A stretch of DNA of 37,977 nt from Burkholderiales bacterium (GCA_018781585.1 JADMJT010000109.1:26558-64534), one strand, 5' to 3'. Shown: positions 1 to 9,649, numbered from the stretch's first letter. Numbers and translations are program-made. The notes: generated by a model not told the origin, from the sequence alone.

Positions 1-92
1 ACACCGTGTTGGTCACCGAGACCGGCTACGAGGTGCTCACGATCTCGCCCGGCATACCCGCCAAACCAGCGGTGCTTCACGCGCATGCCTGA
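1..92 (+). CDS. map: Methionine aminopeptidase type I, C-terminal fragment (truncated by window edge)
   Basis: Frame 3 reads TVLVTETGYEVLTISPGIPAKPAVLHAHA*, a typical MetAP-I C-terminus; map next to glnD is a common gene order. Confidence 0.75.
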   Translation, partial: TVLVTETGYEVLTISPGIPAKPAVLHAHA

Positions 93-119
93 CGGTCATG
101 GCGCAAGCGTTGCATAAAA

Positions 120-2786
120 TTGACTCGCCATGACCGTTCCCTCTCTCGTCCCTCTCTCCCGCAAGCGGGAGAGAGGGACGATGGCTCGCTGCGCGAGTTA
201 CAGTTGAATGCCGCGGTACGCGCCGAACCCCCTGCCCCGGCGCGTTGGCGTGAATTTCTCACTGAACATCGCAACCGACTGCGCGAAGAATATACCGCAC
301 GCCCTGATCCTGCCCGGCTGCTCAAGGCCTTATCCCAACTGATTGACCAAGTATTGACCTGCGCCGCGCGCGAGATCGGGCTCCCGCCTGAAGTCTCCCT
401 ACTCGCCGTCGGTGGCTATGGGCGGCGCGAGTTGTTTCCTTATTCCGACATCGACTTACTGGTGCTGTTAAAACAAGCACCGGATGACGTACTGGCGCCG
501 GTGCTGGAACACTACATCACCTATCTCTGGGACATCGGCCTGGAAGTCGGCCACAGCGTGCGCACGCTGGATGAATGCCTGAGCGAAGCGCGCAAAGATA
601 TTACCGTCGAGACCACGTTGCTCGAAGCACGTTTGATCGATGGCAGCGCCACCTTATTCCACGCATTTCAACACGCACTCGATCAAGCGCTCGATGGTCG
701 CGCTTTTATGGAAGGGAAGCTGCTCGAACAACAGCAGCGCCATCTGCGCTTTCACGACGCCACTTATAACCTGGAGCCTAATCTCAAAGAAAATCCTGGC
801 GGCTTGCGCGACTTGCAGACCATATTGTGGATCAGCCGCGCATTGGGGTTGGGCGCCTCGTGGCAAGACTTGCTCAACAACGGGCTGCTCGCCGCAGAAG
901 AAGTACGCGAGATTCGCCAAGCCGAACGTCTATTACGCGACCTGCGCATTCGCCTGCATTTTCTGGCGCGGCGGCGCGAGGATCGCTTGCTGTTTGACTA
1001 CCAAGCTGCGCTTGCGCAAGCACTGGGCTTTAACCCGCGCGGGACACGCAGTGCGGCCGAAATCCTGATGCAGCATTACTATCGCGCCGCCAAGCGCGTC
1101 GGACTGAAAAACAAAATCCTGTTGCTCGATCTCAAAAGCCGCGCCCATCCCGCAACCGACTCGACCCCGCAACCGATCAATGCACGCTTCGCCATCAGCC
1201 GCGGCATGCTGGAAGCGTGCTCGCCGGATTTGTTCGAACGCGAATCGAGCGCGATACTTGAAGCTTTTTTACTGTTGCAGCAACAATCCGGCGTACTCGA
1301 CATGAGTGCGCAAACGCTGCGCAGCTTGATTCGAGCGACCGGCAATATCGATGCGGCATTTCGCCGCGACCCCTACAATCGGCAACTGTTTCTCGCCATC
1401 CTACGCGCCCCGCGCGGACTGACCCATGCCCTGCGCCGCATGAACCAATACGGCGTATTGGGACGCTATATCCCGGCCTTCGGCCGCATCGTCGGCCAGA
1501 TGCAGCACGACTTATTCCACGTCTACACCGTGGACGAACATATCCTATTCGTGGTGCGCAATCTACGCCGCTTCGCCATGACCGAATTCGCCCATGAATA
1601 TCCCTTATGCAGCCGCTTGATTCATAATTTTGAACGGCCGGAAGTGCTCTACCTCGCCGGCCTGTTTCACGACATCGCCAAGGGTCGTGGCGGCGATCAC
1701 TCCACCTTGGGCGCGGTGGATGCGCGCAAATTTTGTCGCGAGCATGGTTTGCATGCAGAAGATGCCGAGTTGGTTGCGTGGCTCGTCTCACAACATTTGA
1801 TGATGTCTGCCACCGCGCAAAAGCAAGATCTATCTGATCCGGACATCATTGCCGCCTTCGCTGCCAAAGTGGGCGACATGCGGCGCTTGACTGCGTTGTA
1901 CCTGCTCACCGTTGCCGATATTCGCGGCACCAGCCCCAAGGTTTGGAACGCTTGGAAAGGCAAGCTGCTGGAGGATTTATTTCGCGCCGCGCAACGGTTG
2001 CTCACAGGCGGCGCCGCACCGCTCGATCAGCAAATGGAAGTACGCAAGGAAGAGGCACGCAAACTGCTGCGCCAAGCCACCGTACCAGAGGAAGCCCAAA
2101 CGGTATTTTGGCATGAGTTGAATGATAGTTATTTCCTGCGCCATACCGTGCGTGAGATCGCTTGGCACACGCGACACTTACACAGCGTGACGCACAGCGC
2201 ACGGCCCGTCGTGCATGCCCGTAGTGCACCGGAGGGCGAAGGCATCCAAGTGATGATTTACACGCTGGATCGCGATGACTTGTTCGCGCGCATTTGCGCT
2301 TTTTTCGAGCGCATCAACTACACCATCGTTGATGCCAAAATCTACACTACGCCGCACCACTACGCGCTCGACACTTTTCTGGTACTGGATATGGGGGAAA
2401 CCGCAGTGCACTACCGTGATCTCTTATCTTTTATTGAGTTCGAGCTAACGCAGCGCTTGGTGGATGACACGCCGCCTGAACCACCGATGCAAGGGCGCGT
2501 ATCACGCCAGCTCAAGCATTTCCCGATTCAGGCGCAGGTTGCTATCGTGCCGGATGAGAAAGGCCAATATCACCTGCTGTCGGTGACAGCGGGCGACCGC
2601 CCCGGTCTGCTCTCGCGCATCGCACAAGTGCTGCTCAAGCACGGTGTTCACTTACACACGGCCAAGATCATCACCCTAGGCGATCGCGCCGAAGACGTTT
2701 TTCTCGTGCGCGCGGATGACGACCGGCTGTTGAATCAAAAAATCGTGTTGAAAATCGAAACGGATTTGCTGCAAGCGCTGGCCTAG
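120..2786 (+). CDS. glnD: [Protein-PII] uridylyltransferase / uridylyl-removing enzyme; true start probably downstream (in-frame TTG at 204 is one candidate)
   Basis: 888-aa ORF with nucleotidyltransferase motif (GGYGRRELFPYSDIDLLVL), HD domain (LFHDIAKGRGGDHS) and two C-terminal ACT-like regions. The called start at 120 is TTG, and the N-terminus reads through a perfect palindrome. Confidence 0.95.
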   Translation: MTRHDRSLSRPSLPQAGERDDGSLRELQLNAAVRAEPPAPARWREFLTEHRNRLREEYTARPDPARLLKALSQLIDQVLTCAAREIGLPPEVSLLAVGGYGRRELFPYSDIDLLVLLKQAPDDVLAPVLEHYITYLWDIGLEVGHSVRTLDECLSEARKDITVETTLLEARLIDGSATLFHAFQHALDQALDGRAFMEGKLLEQQQRHLRFHDATYNLEPNLKENPGGLRDLQTILWISRALGLGASWQDLLNNGLLAAEEVREIRQAERLLRDLRIRLHFLARRREDRLLFDYQAALAQALGFNPRGTRSAAEILMQHYYRAAKRVGLKNKILLLDLKSRAHPATDSTPQPINARFAISRGMLEACSPDLFERESSAILEAFLLLQQQSGVLDMSAQTLRSLIRATGNIDAAFRRDPYNRQLFLAILRAPRGLTHALRRMNQYGVLGRYIPAFGRIVGQMQHDLFHVYTVDEHILFVVRNLRRFAMTEFAHEYPLCSRLIHNFERPEVLYLAGLFHDIAKGRGGDHSTLGAVDARKFCREHGLHAEDAELVAWLVSQHLMMSATAQKQDLSDPDIIAAFAAKVGDMRRLTALYLLTVADIRGTSPKVWNAWKGKLLEDLFRAAQRLLTGGAAPLDQQMEVRKEEARKLLRQATVPEEAQTVFWHELNDSYFLRHTVREIAWHTRHLHSVTHSARPVVHARSAPEGEGIQVMIYTLDRDDLFARICAFFERINYTIVDAKIYTTPHHYALDTFLVLDMGETAVHYRDLLSFIEFELTQRLVDDTPPEPPMQGRVSRQLKHFPIQAQVAIVPDEKGQYHLLSVTAGDRPGLLSRIAQVLLKHGVHLHTAKIITLGDRAEDVFLVRADDDRLLNQKIVLKIETDLLQALA
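148..179. repeat. Perfect inverted repeat (15-bp arms, 2-nt spacer)
   Basis: GTCCCTCTCTCCCGC-AA-GCGGGAGAGAGGGAC read directly. Confidence 0.9.
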
Positions 2787-2799
2787 CGACTTCGAATTT

Positions 2800-2846
2800 G
2801 TAGCGCCGGCTTCCAGCCGGCATGCAAGCAAAGATGCTTGCGCTAC
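2800..2846. repeat. Compound inverted repeat (outer arms with two internal hairpins), REP-like or possible glnD terminator
   Basis: GTAGCG...CGCTAC outer arms enclosing CCGGC-TTCCA-GCCGG and GCAAGCA-AAGA-TGCTTGC hairpins. Confidence 0.8.
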
Positions 2847-3151
2847 TTAAGACTTGCACTCGACGTTGGCGCGGGCACGGCCAATCCACCATGCTCGATT
2901 TGATACAACCACGCCAGCAATTCCGCCACTGCCATGTACAGCTCGGGCGGAATGTGCTGATCCATATCCACCTGCATCAAGAGTGATACCAGCGCCGGCG
3001 ATTCGTGCACATAGACACCGGCCTCTTTCGCGCGCTGAATGATGGCCTCGGCTAATATGCCGCGCCCCTTCGCTACCACTTTCGGTGCCTGCATGCCCTC
3101 TTGGTAAGCAAGCGCGATGGCGGTTTTACGCTGTTCAGGCTGATCCGTCAT
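2843..3151 (-). CDS. FlhB C-terminal-domain-like protein (EscU/YscU/FlhB-like)
   Basis: 102 aa: TAIALAYQEGMQAPKVVAKGRGILAEAIIQRAKEAGVYVHESPALVSLL resembles the cytoplasmic FlhB C-domain; next to fliK. Confidence 0.85.
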   Translation of the reverse strand: MTDQPEQRKTAIALAYQEGMQAPKVVAKGRGILAEAIIQRAKEAGVYVHESPALVSLLMQVDMDQHIPPELYMAVAELLAWLYQIEHGGLAVPAPTSSASLK

Positions 3152-4265
3152 TCGTTTTCACTTTCATCTCGATCAAACGTAAACCGGCGCGCTCCATACT
3201 TTGATTTAGCAAGGGACCTGCTACCTGCAATGCCGCTACCGTATCTAATGTCGGCGCGGCAAGTTCGATGCGAATGCCTTGCGGCGTGAATTTGAGCAAG
3301 GCGCTCACCTGCCCTAAGTGTGGCAGGCTCAAATCGAGTCGCGTCTGCCAGTCACGCTCGGCTTCTTGCTCCCCCTCGTGCGCTGGACGTTCCTCGATTT
3401 GCCAGCGCATTTCCTGCCCCGGCCAAACTTGGCCTTGCCATAGGATTTGGCGCTGATCCAGGGTCTCCAATTGCTGCTGAACCAGCAGTGCGGTTTGCGG
3501 ATGCACCGGCTCCTGTGCACTGCTTGCGTGAACGAGCGCCGTGGCGAGTGGATTCAGCAGATCCACTTTTGGTGGTTGTCCCAATACTGTAGTTGCAAGC
3601 GCAGCATGTTGTGCCGCAGCAGACTGTTGCGCGGTAGTAAATGCGCGCGGCTCGGATAAACGGCCCTGGGGCTCGCGCAACAATTCGGTCAATGGCCGCT
3701 CGCCCGCCGCCCATTGCGCCTGGTGCGACTCATAAAACAAGCCGCTTTTGATCACGGTTTCTTTCAAGAGCGCGGCGAATTGCGCTAACTGAGGTGGTGC
3801 GCCCTCGATAATCGGCTTGGCGTTGGCGAGTGGCGCGGCTTGACCTTGCGCCGATGTAGATGTGCGTGATTGGGTCTGGGGCTGGCTTGTGGCCAAGTCT
3901 CTCACCCGATCCAATAGTGCATTCAGATAGCGCGAGCCGTCACTTAAATTGACCGGTGTTTGTGGCTGGCCCGGCGGCAACGGCTCACCTGCCAGCACAA
4001 AGGTTAAACGAGGATTGGCCGCCACAAAGCGCAGTTCGACGTTTTGCCCAGGTTGCGTATTGCGCGGCAAATTAAGATCGAGTTGCTGATCGCGAATCAG
4101 CACCAAGTAACGCCCGCTGGCAATCTGTTCTTGTACCTTAGCGGTATAGCGTTCGCCTGGCACAAAAGGAATAGCCACCTTCGACTGATCGGTCACTTCG
4201 ATCAGCTTGGGCGTAGCCCCCTGAATCAGGAGCTGCAATTGATTTAAAACATCGTTAACCGCCAT
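3135..4265 (-). CDS. fliK: Flagellar hook-length control protein FliK-like
   Basis: 376 aa, Gln/Ala/Pro-rich middle and C-terminal Flg_hook-like region (LPHLGQVSALLKFTPQGIRIELAAPT...LRLIEMKV). Confidence 0.7.
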   Translation of the reverse strand: MAVNDVLNQLQLLIQGATPKLIEVTDQSKVAIPFVPGERYTAKVQEQIASGRYLVLIRDQQLDLNLPRNTQPGQNVELRFVAANPRLTFVLAGEPLPPGQPQTPVNLSDGSRYLNALLDRVRDLATSQPQTQSRTSTSAQGQAAPLANAKPIIEGAPPQLAQFAALLKETVIKSGLFYESHQAQWAAGERPLTELLREPQGRLSEPRAFTTAQQSAAAQHAALATTVLGQPPKVDLLNPLATALVHASSAQEPVHPQTALLVQQQLETLDQRQILWQGQVWPGQEMRWQIEERPAHEGEQEAERDWQTRLDLSLPHLGQVSALLKFTPQGIRIELAAPTLDTVAALQVAGPLLNQSMERAGLRLIEMKVKTNDGSA

Positions 4266-4303
4266 GACGCCTCAATCAGCCGGCCTCGCGGGTCCGGCGC
4301 GGG

Positions 4304-4681
4304 TTAGTGCAAATGGTTGCGCTGCATGGCGACGATCAACTCGGCTTCCGAGCGCGATATGCCACAGTTCGCCGCCACTTGCGCCACGTCCATGCCCTGT
4401 TTGGCAAGGCTGAATGCCTTGCCATAAGAGTTGGACGCGATCTCCCCTAATGTATCGGCAGAATCCTCGCTTCCCTCAAGCTGCGCCAAGCGGATTTCCA
4501 GTGCCGCAAGTTTATTTCTCAGCTCGGTCAATTCCCGGTTCTCCGCGCGCCGGCGCCAAAAGCCCAATCCAATGGACTTGCCCGAACGCATGAGCAGCAG
4601 CAACTCGGCGATATACACCGCCAGTACGATAATGCCGGCGATCAGTAATTCCTTCCAAGAAATGATAAAACTGGCATCCAT
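4304..4681 (-). CDS. DUF2802-type membrane-anchored protein
   Basis: N-terminal TM segment, coiled coil, C-terminal GKAFSLAKQGMDVAQVAANCGISRSEAELIVAMQR (DUF2802-like). Confidence 0.7.
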   Translation of the reverse strand: MDASFIISWKELLIAGIIVLAVYIAELLLLMRSGKSIGLGFWRRRAENRELTELRNKLAALEIRLAQLEGSEDSADTLGEIASNSYGKAFSLAKQGMDVAQVAANCGISRSEAELIVAMQRNHLH

Positions 4682-4728
4682 GCTGATTCCTATTTTATAG
4701 CCGTCAGGCGAAGTTCTCTCGCCTTGAT

Positions 4729-4944
4729 TTAAGCATATTCATCCACTTTATGCTCGTCGTCTGGCTTGCGCTTATCTTTATCGGGGCGTTTTGGAGGGAA
4801 CGGAGGGCGTTTGCGCTGTTGGGGATTTTGATACTTGAAGCGTTCGATATCTGGCCGCAACGGCGATGTTGACGGTACCTCGCCGACTGGATCAGTGGCG
4901 GCCCAGCGAGGGGAGGGATGCGCTGGTGAAGGGACCGCGATCAT
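4729..4944 (-). CDS. Small Pro/Lys-rich hypothetical protein
   Basis: ORF track gives 4729..5034, but the in-frame ATG at 4944 (MIAVPSPAHPSPRW...) avoids overlap with the fliT-like gene. Confidence 0.45.
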   Translation of the reverse strand: MIAVPSPAHPSPRWAATDPVGEVPSTSPLRPDIERFKYQNPQQRKRPPFPPKRPDKDKRKPDDEHKVDEYA

Positions 4945-4955
4945 CTCTAGATATC

Positions 4956-5282
4956 CTAACCAGTTTCGTAAGCTCTGGCGAGTTTCCTCTCCGCTTGCAC
5001 ACTCGTCAAGATGCCTTCCATTTCCGTCATCCAAGCCGCAGTGAGGGCCTTAACTCGTTCATCCGCCGCCAGAATCCCGCGGATCAAGCTTTCCTTGCGT
5101 GCTTGCAGCGCGGCATCGGCATAGGGGGTAGCCGGTTCCGCGGTCACCACGACAATGAGATCGCGCCGGGTGATTTCCAAGTTGACCAAGTCCTCCCAAC
5201 GGTTTTCTTCAGCCGCCGCGATCATCTCGCCGCTTGCAGCGAGGATATGTTCATAACGCTGGATCACTTCTGCCGCTTGCAT
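4956..5282 (-). CDS. fliT: Flagellar protein FliT-like export chaperone
   Basis: 108-aa helical protein directly downstream of fliS; YEHILAASGEMIAAAEENRWEDLVNLEITRRDLI. Confidence 0.65.
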   Translation of the reverse strand: MQAAEVIQRYEHILAASGEMIAAAEENRWEDLVNLEITRRDLIVVVTAEPATPYADAALQARKESLIRGILAADERVKALTAAWMTEMEGILTSVQAERKLARAYETG

Positions 5283-5749
5283 TATGCCCTCAGGCTCCCC
5301 GTTTCATGCGCAGGTTGTTTTTGACTCATTTTTGCCATTTCGGCCACGGCGGTGGCGCGCTCGCGTTCGTCCAGTTTGGCCCAGGCTGTGCGTAAATCAT
5401 TCAGTAAACGCATCACTTCGGCTGGTCCCTCCGGATCATTTTTAAGATTGGCAATCGTTAACCGATGCTTCATGTATTCGTATAGATCATTCAAATTTTT
5501 GGAAATCTCGCCGCCCTTGTCAAAATCCAGCACGGAGCGTAAGCCTTCGATAATCCCGATTGCCTTAGAAATCAAACGCCCCTTCTCGGCAAATTTCATA
5601 TCCTGCATATGACCCTTCGCGGTGGCTAGCGAACCGATCGCGCCATCGTAAAGCAACAAAATCAACTGCAAAGGGCTGGCTGAATTGACAGCTGAGATTA
5701 GGTCGACATTGGAGTATGCGCTGAGCGCCCGGTTAGTCAGATTCGTCAT
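5282..5749 (-). CDS. fliS: Flagellar export chaperone FliS
   Basis: AYSNVDLISAVNSASPLQLILLLYDGAIGSLATAKGHM is the FliS signature; downstream of fliD. Confidence 0.95.
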   Translation of the reverse strand: MTNLTNRALSAYSNVDLISAVNSASPLQLILLLYDGAIGSLATAKGHMQDMKFAEKGRLISKAIGIIEGLRSVLDFDKGGEISKNLNDLYEYMKHRLTIANLKNDPEGPAEVMRLLNDLRTAWAKLDERERATAVAEMAKMSQKQPAHETGSLRA

Positions 5750-5779
5750 GATTTCCCTCTTATTAAAATAATGATGCCA

Positions 5780-7135
5780 TTAGCGAAGCTGCCGCGAGAG
5801 TAAATTGCTGGTGGAACTTAAGGTACCGAGCAACGCATCCAGGGTCGAGAATTGCTTGCGTAAGCGCGCCTCGATACTCGTCAAACGCGTTTCAAATTGA
5901 TTAATTCGAATATCCAAATTTGATATTTGAGCGGCGATGCCGTCATTCTTGGCGTCTATCACGCCATCGGCCTGCAACAACTTTGTCGTTTCGGTATAAA
6001 AACGTTGCGCGAAACCTTCCGTGGTGTCCGTAAACAGTTTCACCACATCATTTAATTTCCCTGAAAGCGCGCTCTTGAAATCGGCGGAATTAATCGCCAA
6101 GGTGCCATTGGATTGGAGGGCAATGCCCACCTCCGCTAGATAACTGTAAGCATTGCCCGGGATCGTGGCTTTGGTGTTAAAGATGCTCACCAATTGCGAC
6201 TGAAGCGTAATGAGGGTGTTGTCCGCTTCGAGCTTCCCACCTTTTTTGTGTAGATCGGTGATATCCGTCACCAGCTTGTTATACGCCGTCACCAAGGCAG
6301 TGGCTTTATCTGTGATGGCGCCGGTATCGACTGCGACGTCAAGGGTAGTTGAAACAGCACCGCCTGTTTTTAGATTCAAGGTCACGCCCTGAATCACGTC
6401 GGTGATGGTGTTCGAGGCCTTACTGATGCCTGATAAACCATCCACGGTGATGAGGGCGTTTTTCGCGGCCTGGGTTTGGCTGAGATTGAGCGCACCCGCA
6501 GTATAAGACAGCCGCGATAAGCCGTTCGTGTCGGTATTGTTGCTATCGCCCGTATCACTCACCGCCACGGTCACCGCATAAGCGGTGCCTGTATCATTGG
6601 GCGAAAACAATAAACGATAACCCGTGCCGTCATTCACGATGGAGGCGGATACGCCAAAATTACTGGATCCGGCATTCACCGCGTTCACAATGCCATCCAA
6701 CGTGTTGTTGGACGAATCAATGGTTACCGCGAACGAACTCGCGCCGTTTGCGATTGTCAGCGAACCTGTGCCGATTGTCGTGGTGGTGGTGTCGGCAAAC
6801 GTGACAGAAACCAATTTTTGCGCCTGAGCCAAGTCAGTAATGATGATCGAATGACTGCCCGCGCTCGCGGTAGAATCCGCACTGGCGCTCAGATACGTGG
6901 TGTTCGCAGCAGTAGCGGTGAAAACCTTAAAACTTTCGGCTGTTTTGAGCGCTGAGACAGCCGATTGAAATCCTGATAAATCGCTGGATATTTTTCCATA
7001 GGAAGAAAGCTCAGCGTTATATTGCGTTTTACGTAGGTTGAGTCTATCCAAAGGTCGGCGCTCCAGCGCCAACAACTGGCTAACCAGCGAATTCACATCG
7101 ATATTGGAGCCTATCCCGGCTGAGCTGATTGCCAT
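5780..7135 (-). CDS. fliD: Flagellar filament cap protein FliD (HAP2)
   Basis: 451 aa; ISSAGIGSNIDVNSLVSQLLALERRPLDRL N-terminus and coiled-coil C-terminus. Confidence 0.95.
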   Translation of the reverse strand: MAISSAGIGSNIDVNSLVSQLLALERRPLDRLNLRKTQYNAELSSYGKISSDLSGFQSAVSALKTAESFKVFTATAANTTYLSASADSTASAGSHSIIITDLAQAQKLVSVTFADTTTTTIGTGSLTIANGASSFAVTIDSSNNTLDGIVNAVNAGSSNFGVSASIVNDGTGYRLLFSPNDTGTAYAVTVAVSDTGDSNNTDTNGLSRLSYTAGALNLSQTQAAKNALITVDGLSGISKASNTITDVIQGVTLNLKTGGAVSTTLDVAVDTGAITDKATALVTAYNKLVTDITDLHKKGGKLEADNTLITLQSQLVSIFNTKATIPGNAYSYLAEVGIALQSNGTLAINSADFKSALSGKLNDVVKLFTDTTEGFAQRFYTETTKLLQADGVIDAKNDGIAAQISNLDIRINQFETRLTSIEARLRKQFSTLDALLGTLSSTSNLLSRQLR

Positions 7136-7170
7136 GATTTAATCCTCCACTTCCATTTCAATTCACCTTG

Positions 7171-7199
7171 AAAAGGGTGCGACCCCAAAGAGCCGCACC
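7171..7199 (-). terminator. Possible weak terminator/attenuator between flaG and fliD
   Basis: Minus strand GGTGCG-N12-CGCACC followed by CTTTT. Confidence 0.35.
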
Positions 7200-7213
7200 G
7201 GGTTTACTACTTG

Positions 7214-7585
7214 TCAGGCTTTAGACTGAATCAGTACGCCTTTCGACGTATTCAAACTACTCGCGATAGCAAGTGTTTCTTCTCCAGGAATCTGGCGAAT
7301 CACTTCACCGGTTTCCTTGTCCACAACTTTCACGATAATCCGGTTATTGGCTTTGTCCACCAAAAATTGCAGGTTGCGCGAGCTTGATTGAATAAACTCG
7401 TTAATCTGCGCGGCGGCTTTTTTGACCAATTCCGGATCAGCGATGGGTGTGGATTTACTCGATCCCGTCTGCGTTGCAGCCGGGGCACTCGCCGTTTCCG
7501 TGGGAGTAGGGATAGGCTGATTTGCTGCCTTTCCACTCTCCCGTGCTACTCCCTGACCGATATTGCTAATTAGGTCGTTTGGCAT
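7214..7585 (-). CDS. flaG: FlaG family flagellar protein
   Basis: C-terminus NLQFLVDKANNRIIVKVVDKETGEVIRQIPGEETL is the FlaG domain. ATG at 7585 has a GGAGG upstream; the ORF track start at 7600 is TTG. Confidence 0.9.
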   Translation of the reverse strand: MPNDLISNIGQGVARESGKAANQPIPTPTETASAPAATQTGSSKSTPIADPELVKKAAAQINEFIQSSSRNLQFLVDKANNRIIVKVVDKETGEVIRQIPGEETLAIASSLNTSKGVLIQSKA

Positions 7586-7683
7586 GGCTATGCCCTCCAA
7601 TCAATGAAGCGTTGAGCATGAACCGCACCGATGCGATTATTTGCGGCGATGTAGTTCATGATTTCTTCGCTTCCCTAGTACGC

Positions 7684-8538
7684 TTAGCGCAACAGACTCA
7701 AGGCCGTTTGCGGGAGTGCATTGGCTTGAGACAACACGGCGGTACCCGCTTGCTGCAAGATTTGACCACGGGTTAAGTTGGCTGTCTCTGCCGCAAAATC
7801 TGCATCCAAAATACGGCTGCGAGATGCTTCCAAGTTCTCCACATAGTTCTGCAAGCTGGAGATCACCGCTTCAAACCGGTTCTGCACCGCGCCAAAGGTC
7901 GAGCGTATCGTCGACACTTGGCTGATGTCGGAATCCAAGGACGCCAGCGCAGCGGAAGCAGTGGCCTGGGTGGTCACGTTGACAACGCCCGTAGCCGTCA
8001 ACGTACCACTGAAGGTAAATAGCCCCGCCGCGCCCGTTAGCGCGAGATTGGTCGTGGTCACCGACAATTGGTTGGTCGATGTGCCGTCCGCGCCGACCTG
8101 GAAGGTTAGCGTGCTCGCACCCGAGAGCAGATTGGTGCCGTTGAACTGCGTGGTGCTGACAATCCGCGAGATCTCTTGCGTCAGCTGATCCACCTCTTTT
8201 TGCAGTTGCGACCGGTTGGTGTTGCTAATCGTACCGTTCGCCGCCTGCACGGCGATTTCACGAATCCGCTGTACGTTACTGCCGATCTGACCCAGCGCAC
8301 CTTCCGCCGTTTGACCGAGAGAAATCCCGTCGTTGGCGTTACGTACTGCTTGGCCGTTACCACGAATTTGCGCTGTGAATGCTTGCGACACAGCAAGACC
8401 TGCTGCATCGTCTTTCGCGCTGTTCACACGCAGGCCGGAAGACAAGCGCTGCAAGGTAACAGCCAACTGTTGGCCTGACGCAGACAGGTTACGTTGTGCA
8501 TTAAGAGATGCAATATTGGTATTGACGACTAAAGCCAT
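7684..8538 (-). CDS. fliC: Flagellin, copy 1 (284 aa)
   Basis: [52 protein letters not shown]...[35 protein letters not shown]. Confidence 0.97.
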   Translation of the reverse strand: MALVVNTNIASLNAQRNLSASGQQLAVTLQRLSSGLRVNSAKDDAAGLAVSQAFTAQIRGNGQAVRNANDGISLGQTAEGALGQIGSNVQRIREIAVQAANGTISNTNRSQLQKEVDQLTQEISRIVSTTQFNGTNLLSGASTLTFQVGADGTSTNQLSVTTTNLALTGAAGLFTFSGTLTATGVVNVTTQATASAALASLDSDISQVSTIRSTFGAVQNRFEAVISSLQNYVENLEASRSRILDADFAAETANLTRGQILQQAGTAVLSQANALPQTALSLLR

Positions 8539-8617
8539 GATGATTCTCCTTCAAATTACAAAGTGCGTTGCCGCAGACGGCTGCTTAAATGCCGCCGTCA
8601 ATGTTTCTCGGCTACGA

Positions 8618-9472
8618 TTACCGCAACAGACTCAAAGCCGTTTGCGGGAGTGCATTGGCTTGAGACAACACGGCGGTACCCGCTTGTTGCAGAATCTGGC
8701 CGCGGGTCAAGTTGGCCGTCTCTGCTGCAAAATCCGCATCCAAAATACGGCTGCGAGATGCTTCCAAGTTCTCCACATAGTTTTGCAAGCTGGAGATCAC
8801 CGCTTCAAACCGGTTCTGCACCGCGCCAAAGGTCGAGCGTATCGTCGACACTTGGCTGATGTCGGAATCCAAGGACGCCAGCGCAGCGGAAGCAGTGGCC
8901 TGGGTGGTCACGTTGACAACGCCCGTAGCCGTCAACGTACCACTGAAGGTAAATAGCCCCGCCGCGCCCGTTAGCGCGAGATTGGTCGTGGTCACCGACA
9001 ATTGGTTGGTCGATGTGCCGTCCGCGCCGACCTGGAAGGTTAGCGTGCTCGCACCCGAGAGCAGATTGGTGCCGTTGAACTGCGTGGTGCTGACAATCCG
9101 CGAGATCTCTTGCGTCAGCTGATCCACCTCTTTTTGCAGTTGCGACCGGTTGGTGTTGCTAATCGTACCGTTCGCCGCCTGCACGGCGATTTCACGAATC
9201 CGCTGTACGTTACTGCCGATCTGACCCAGCGCACCTTCCGCCGTTTGACCGAGAGAAATCCCGTCGTTGGCGTTACGTACTGCTTGGCCGTTACCACGAA
9301 TTTGCGCTGTGAATGCTTGCGACACAGCAAGACCTGCTGCATCGTCTTTCGCGCTGTTCACACGCAGGCCGGAAGACAAGCGCTGCAAGGTAACAGCCAA
9401 CTGTTGGCCTGACGCAGACAGGTTACGTTGTGCATTAAGAGATGCAATATTGGTATTGACGACTAAAGCCAT
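8618..9472 (-). CDS. fliC: Flagellin, copy 2 (284 aa, protein identical to copy 1)
   Basis: Same amino-acid sequence as 7684..8538; consensus-like RBS GAAGGAGAATCATCATG. Confidence 0.97.
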   Translation of the reverse strand: MALVVNTNIASLNAQRNLSASGQQLAVTLQRLSSGLRVNSAKDDAAGLAVSQAFTAQIRGNGQAVRNANDGISLGQTAEGALGQIGSNVQRIREIAVQAANGTISNTNRSQLQKEVDQLTQEISRIVSTTQFNGTNLLSGASTLTFQVGADGTSTNQLSVTTTNLALTGAAGLFTFSGTLTATGVVNVTTQATASAALASLDSDISQVSTIRSTFGAVQNRFEAVISSLQNYVENLEASRSRILDADFAAETANLTRGQILQQAGTAVLSQANALPQTALSLLR

Positions 9473-9552
9473 GATGATTCTCCTTCAAATTACAAAGCGC
9501 GTTTTAAGCGGACGACAGTCCCGAAAATTCATTTCCGGCGTCGACATACTCT

Positions 9553-9580
9553 GTAACGGTCTTGAAGCAGCCAAGCTTTA
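9553..9580 (-). promoter_or_regulatory. Candidate sigma-28 (FliA) promoter upstream of flagellin copy 2
   Basis: Minus strand TAAAGCTT-N12-ACCGTTAC versus consensus TAAAGTTT-N11-GCCGATAA: good -35, partial -10. Confidence 0.45.
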
Positions 9581-9649
9581 GCGAACGCTGATAAAAAAGG
9601 AGAACCCAACTACGGTCTTGTTGAACTTGTTTTATTTGTTTTATTTCAA

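Noticed and set aside
1195-1791. 198-aa minus-strand ORF inside glnD
   Set aside because: Arg-rich translation typical of an antisense shadow ORF in GC-rich coding DNA.
8333-8956. 207-aa + strand ORF (and 87/100-aa + strand ORFs repeated at 7925, 8176, 8859, 9110)
   Set aside because: Antisense shadows of the flagellin genes; they are duplicated only because the flagellin DNA is duplicated.
7684-9472. Flagellin duplication as an assembly artefact
   Set aside because: The copies have different 3' silent sites and different flanks, so two real copies are more likely, though long reads would settle it.
9629-9646. Tandem 9-bp repeat GTTTTATTT x2 after the TPR gene
   Set aside because: Too short and low-complexity to interpret; possibly only an AT-rich upstream region of the flagellin promoter.
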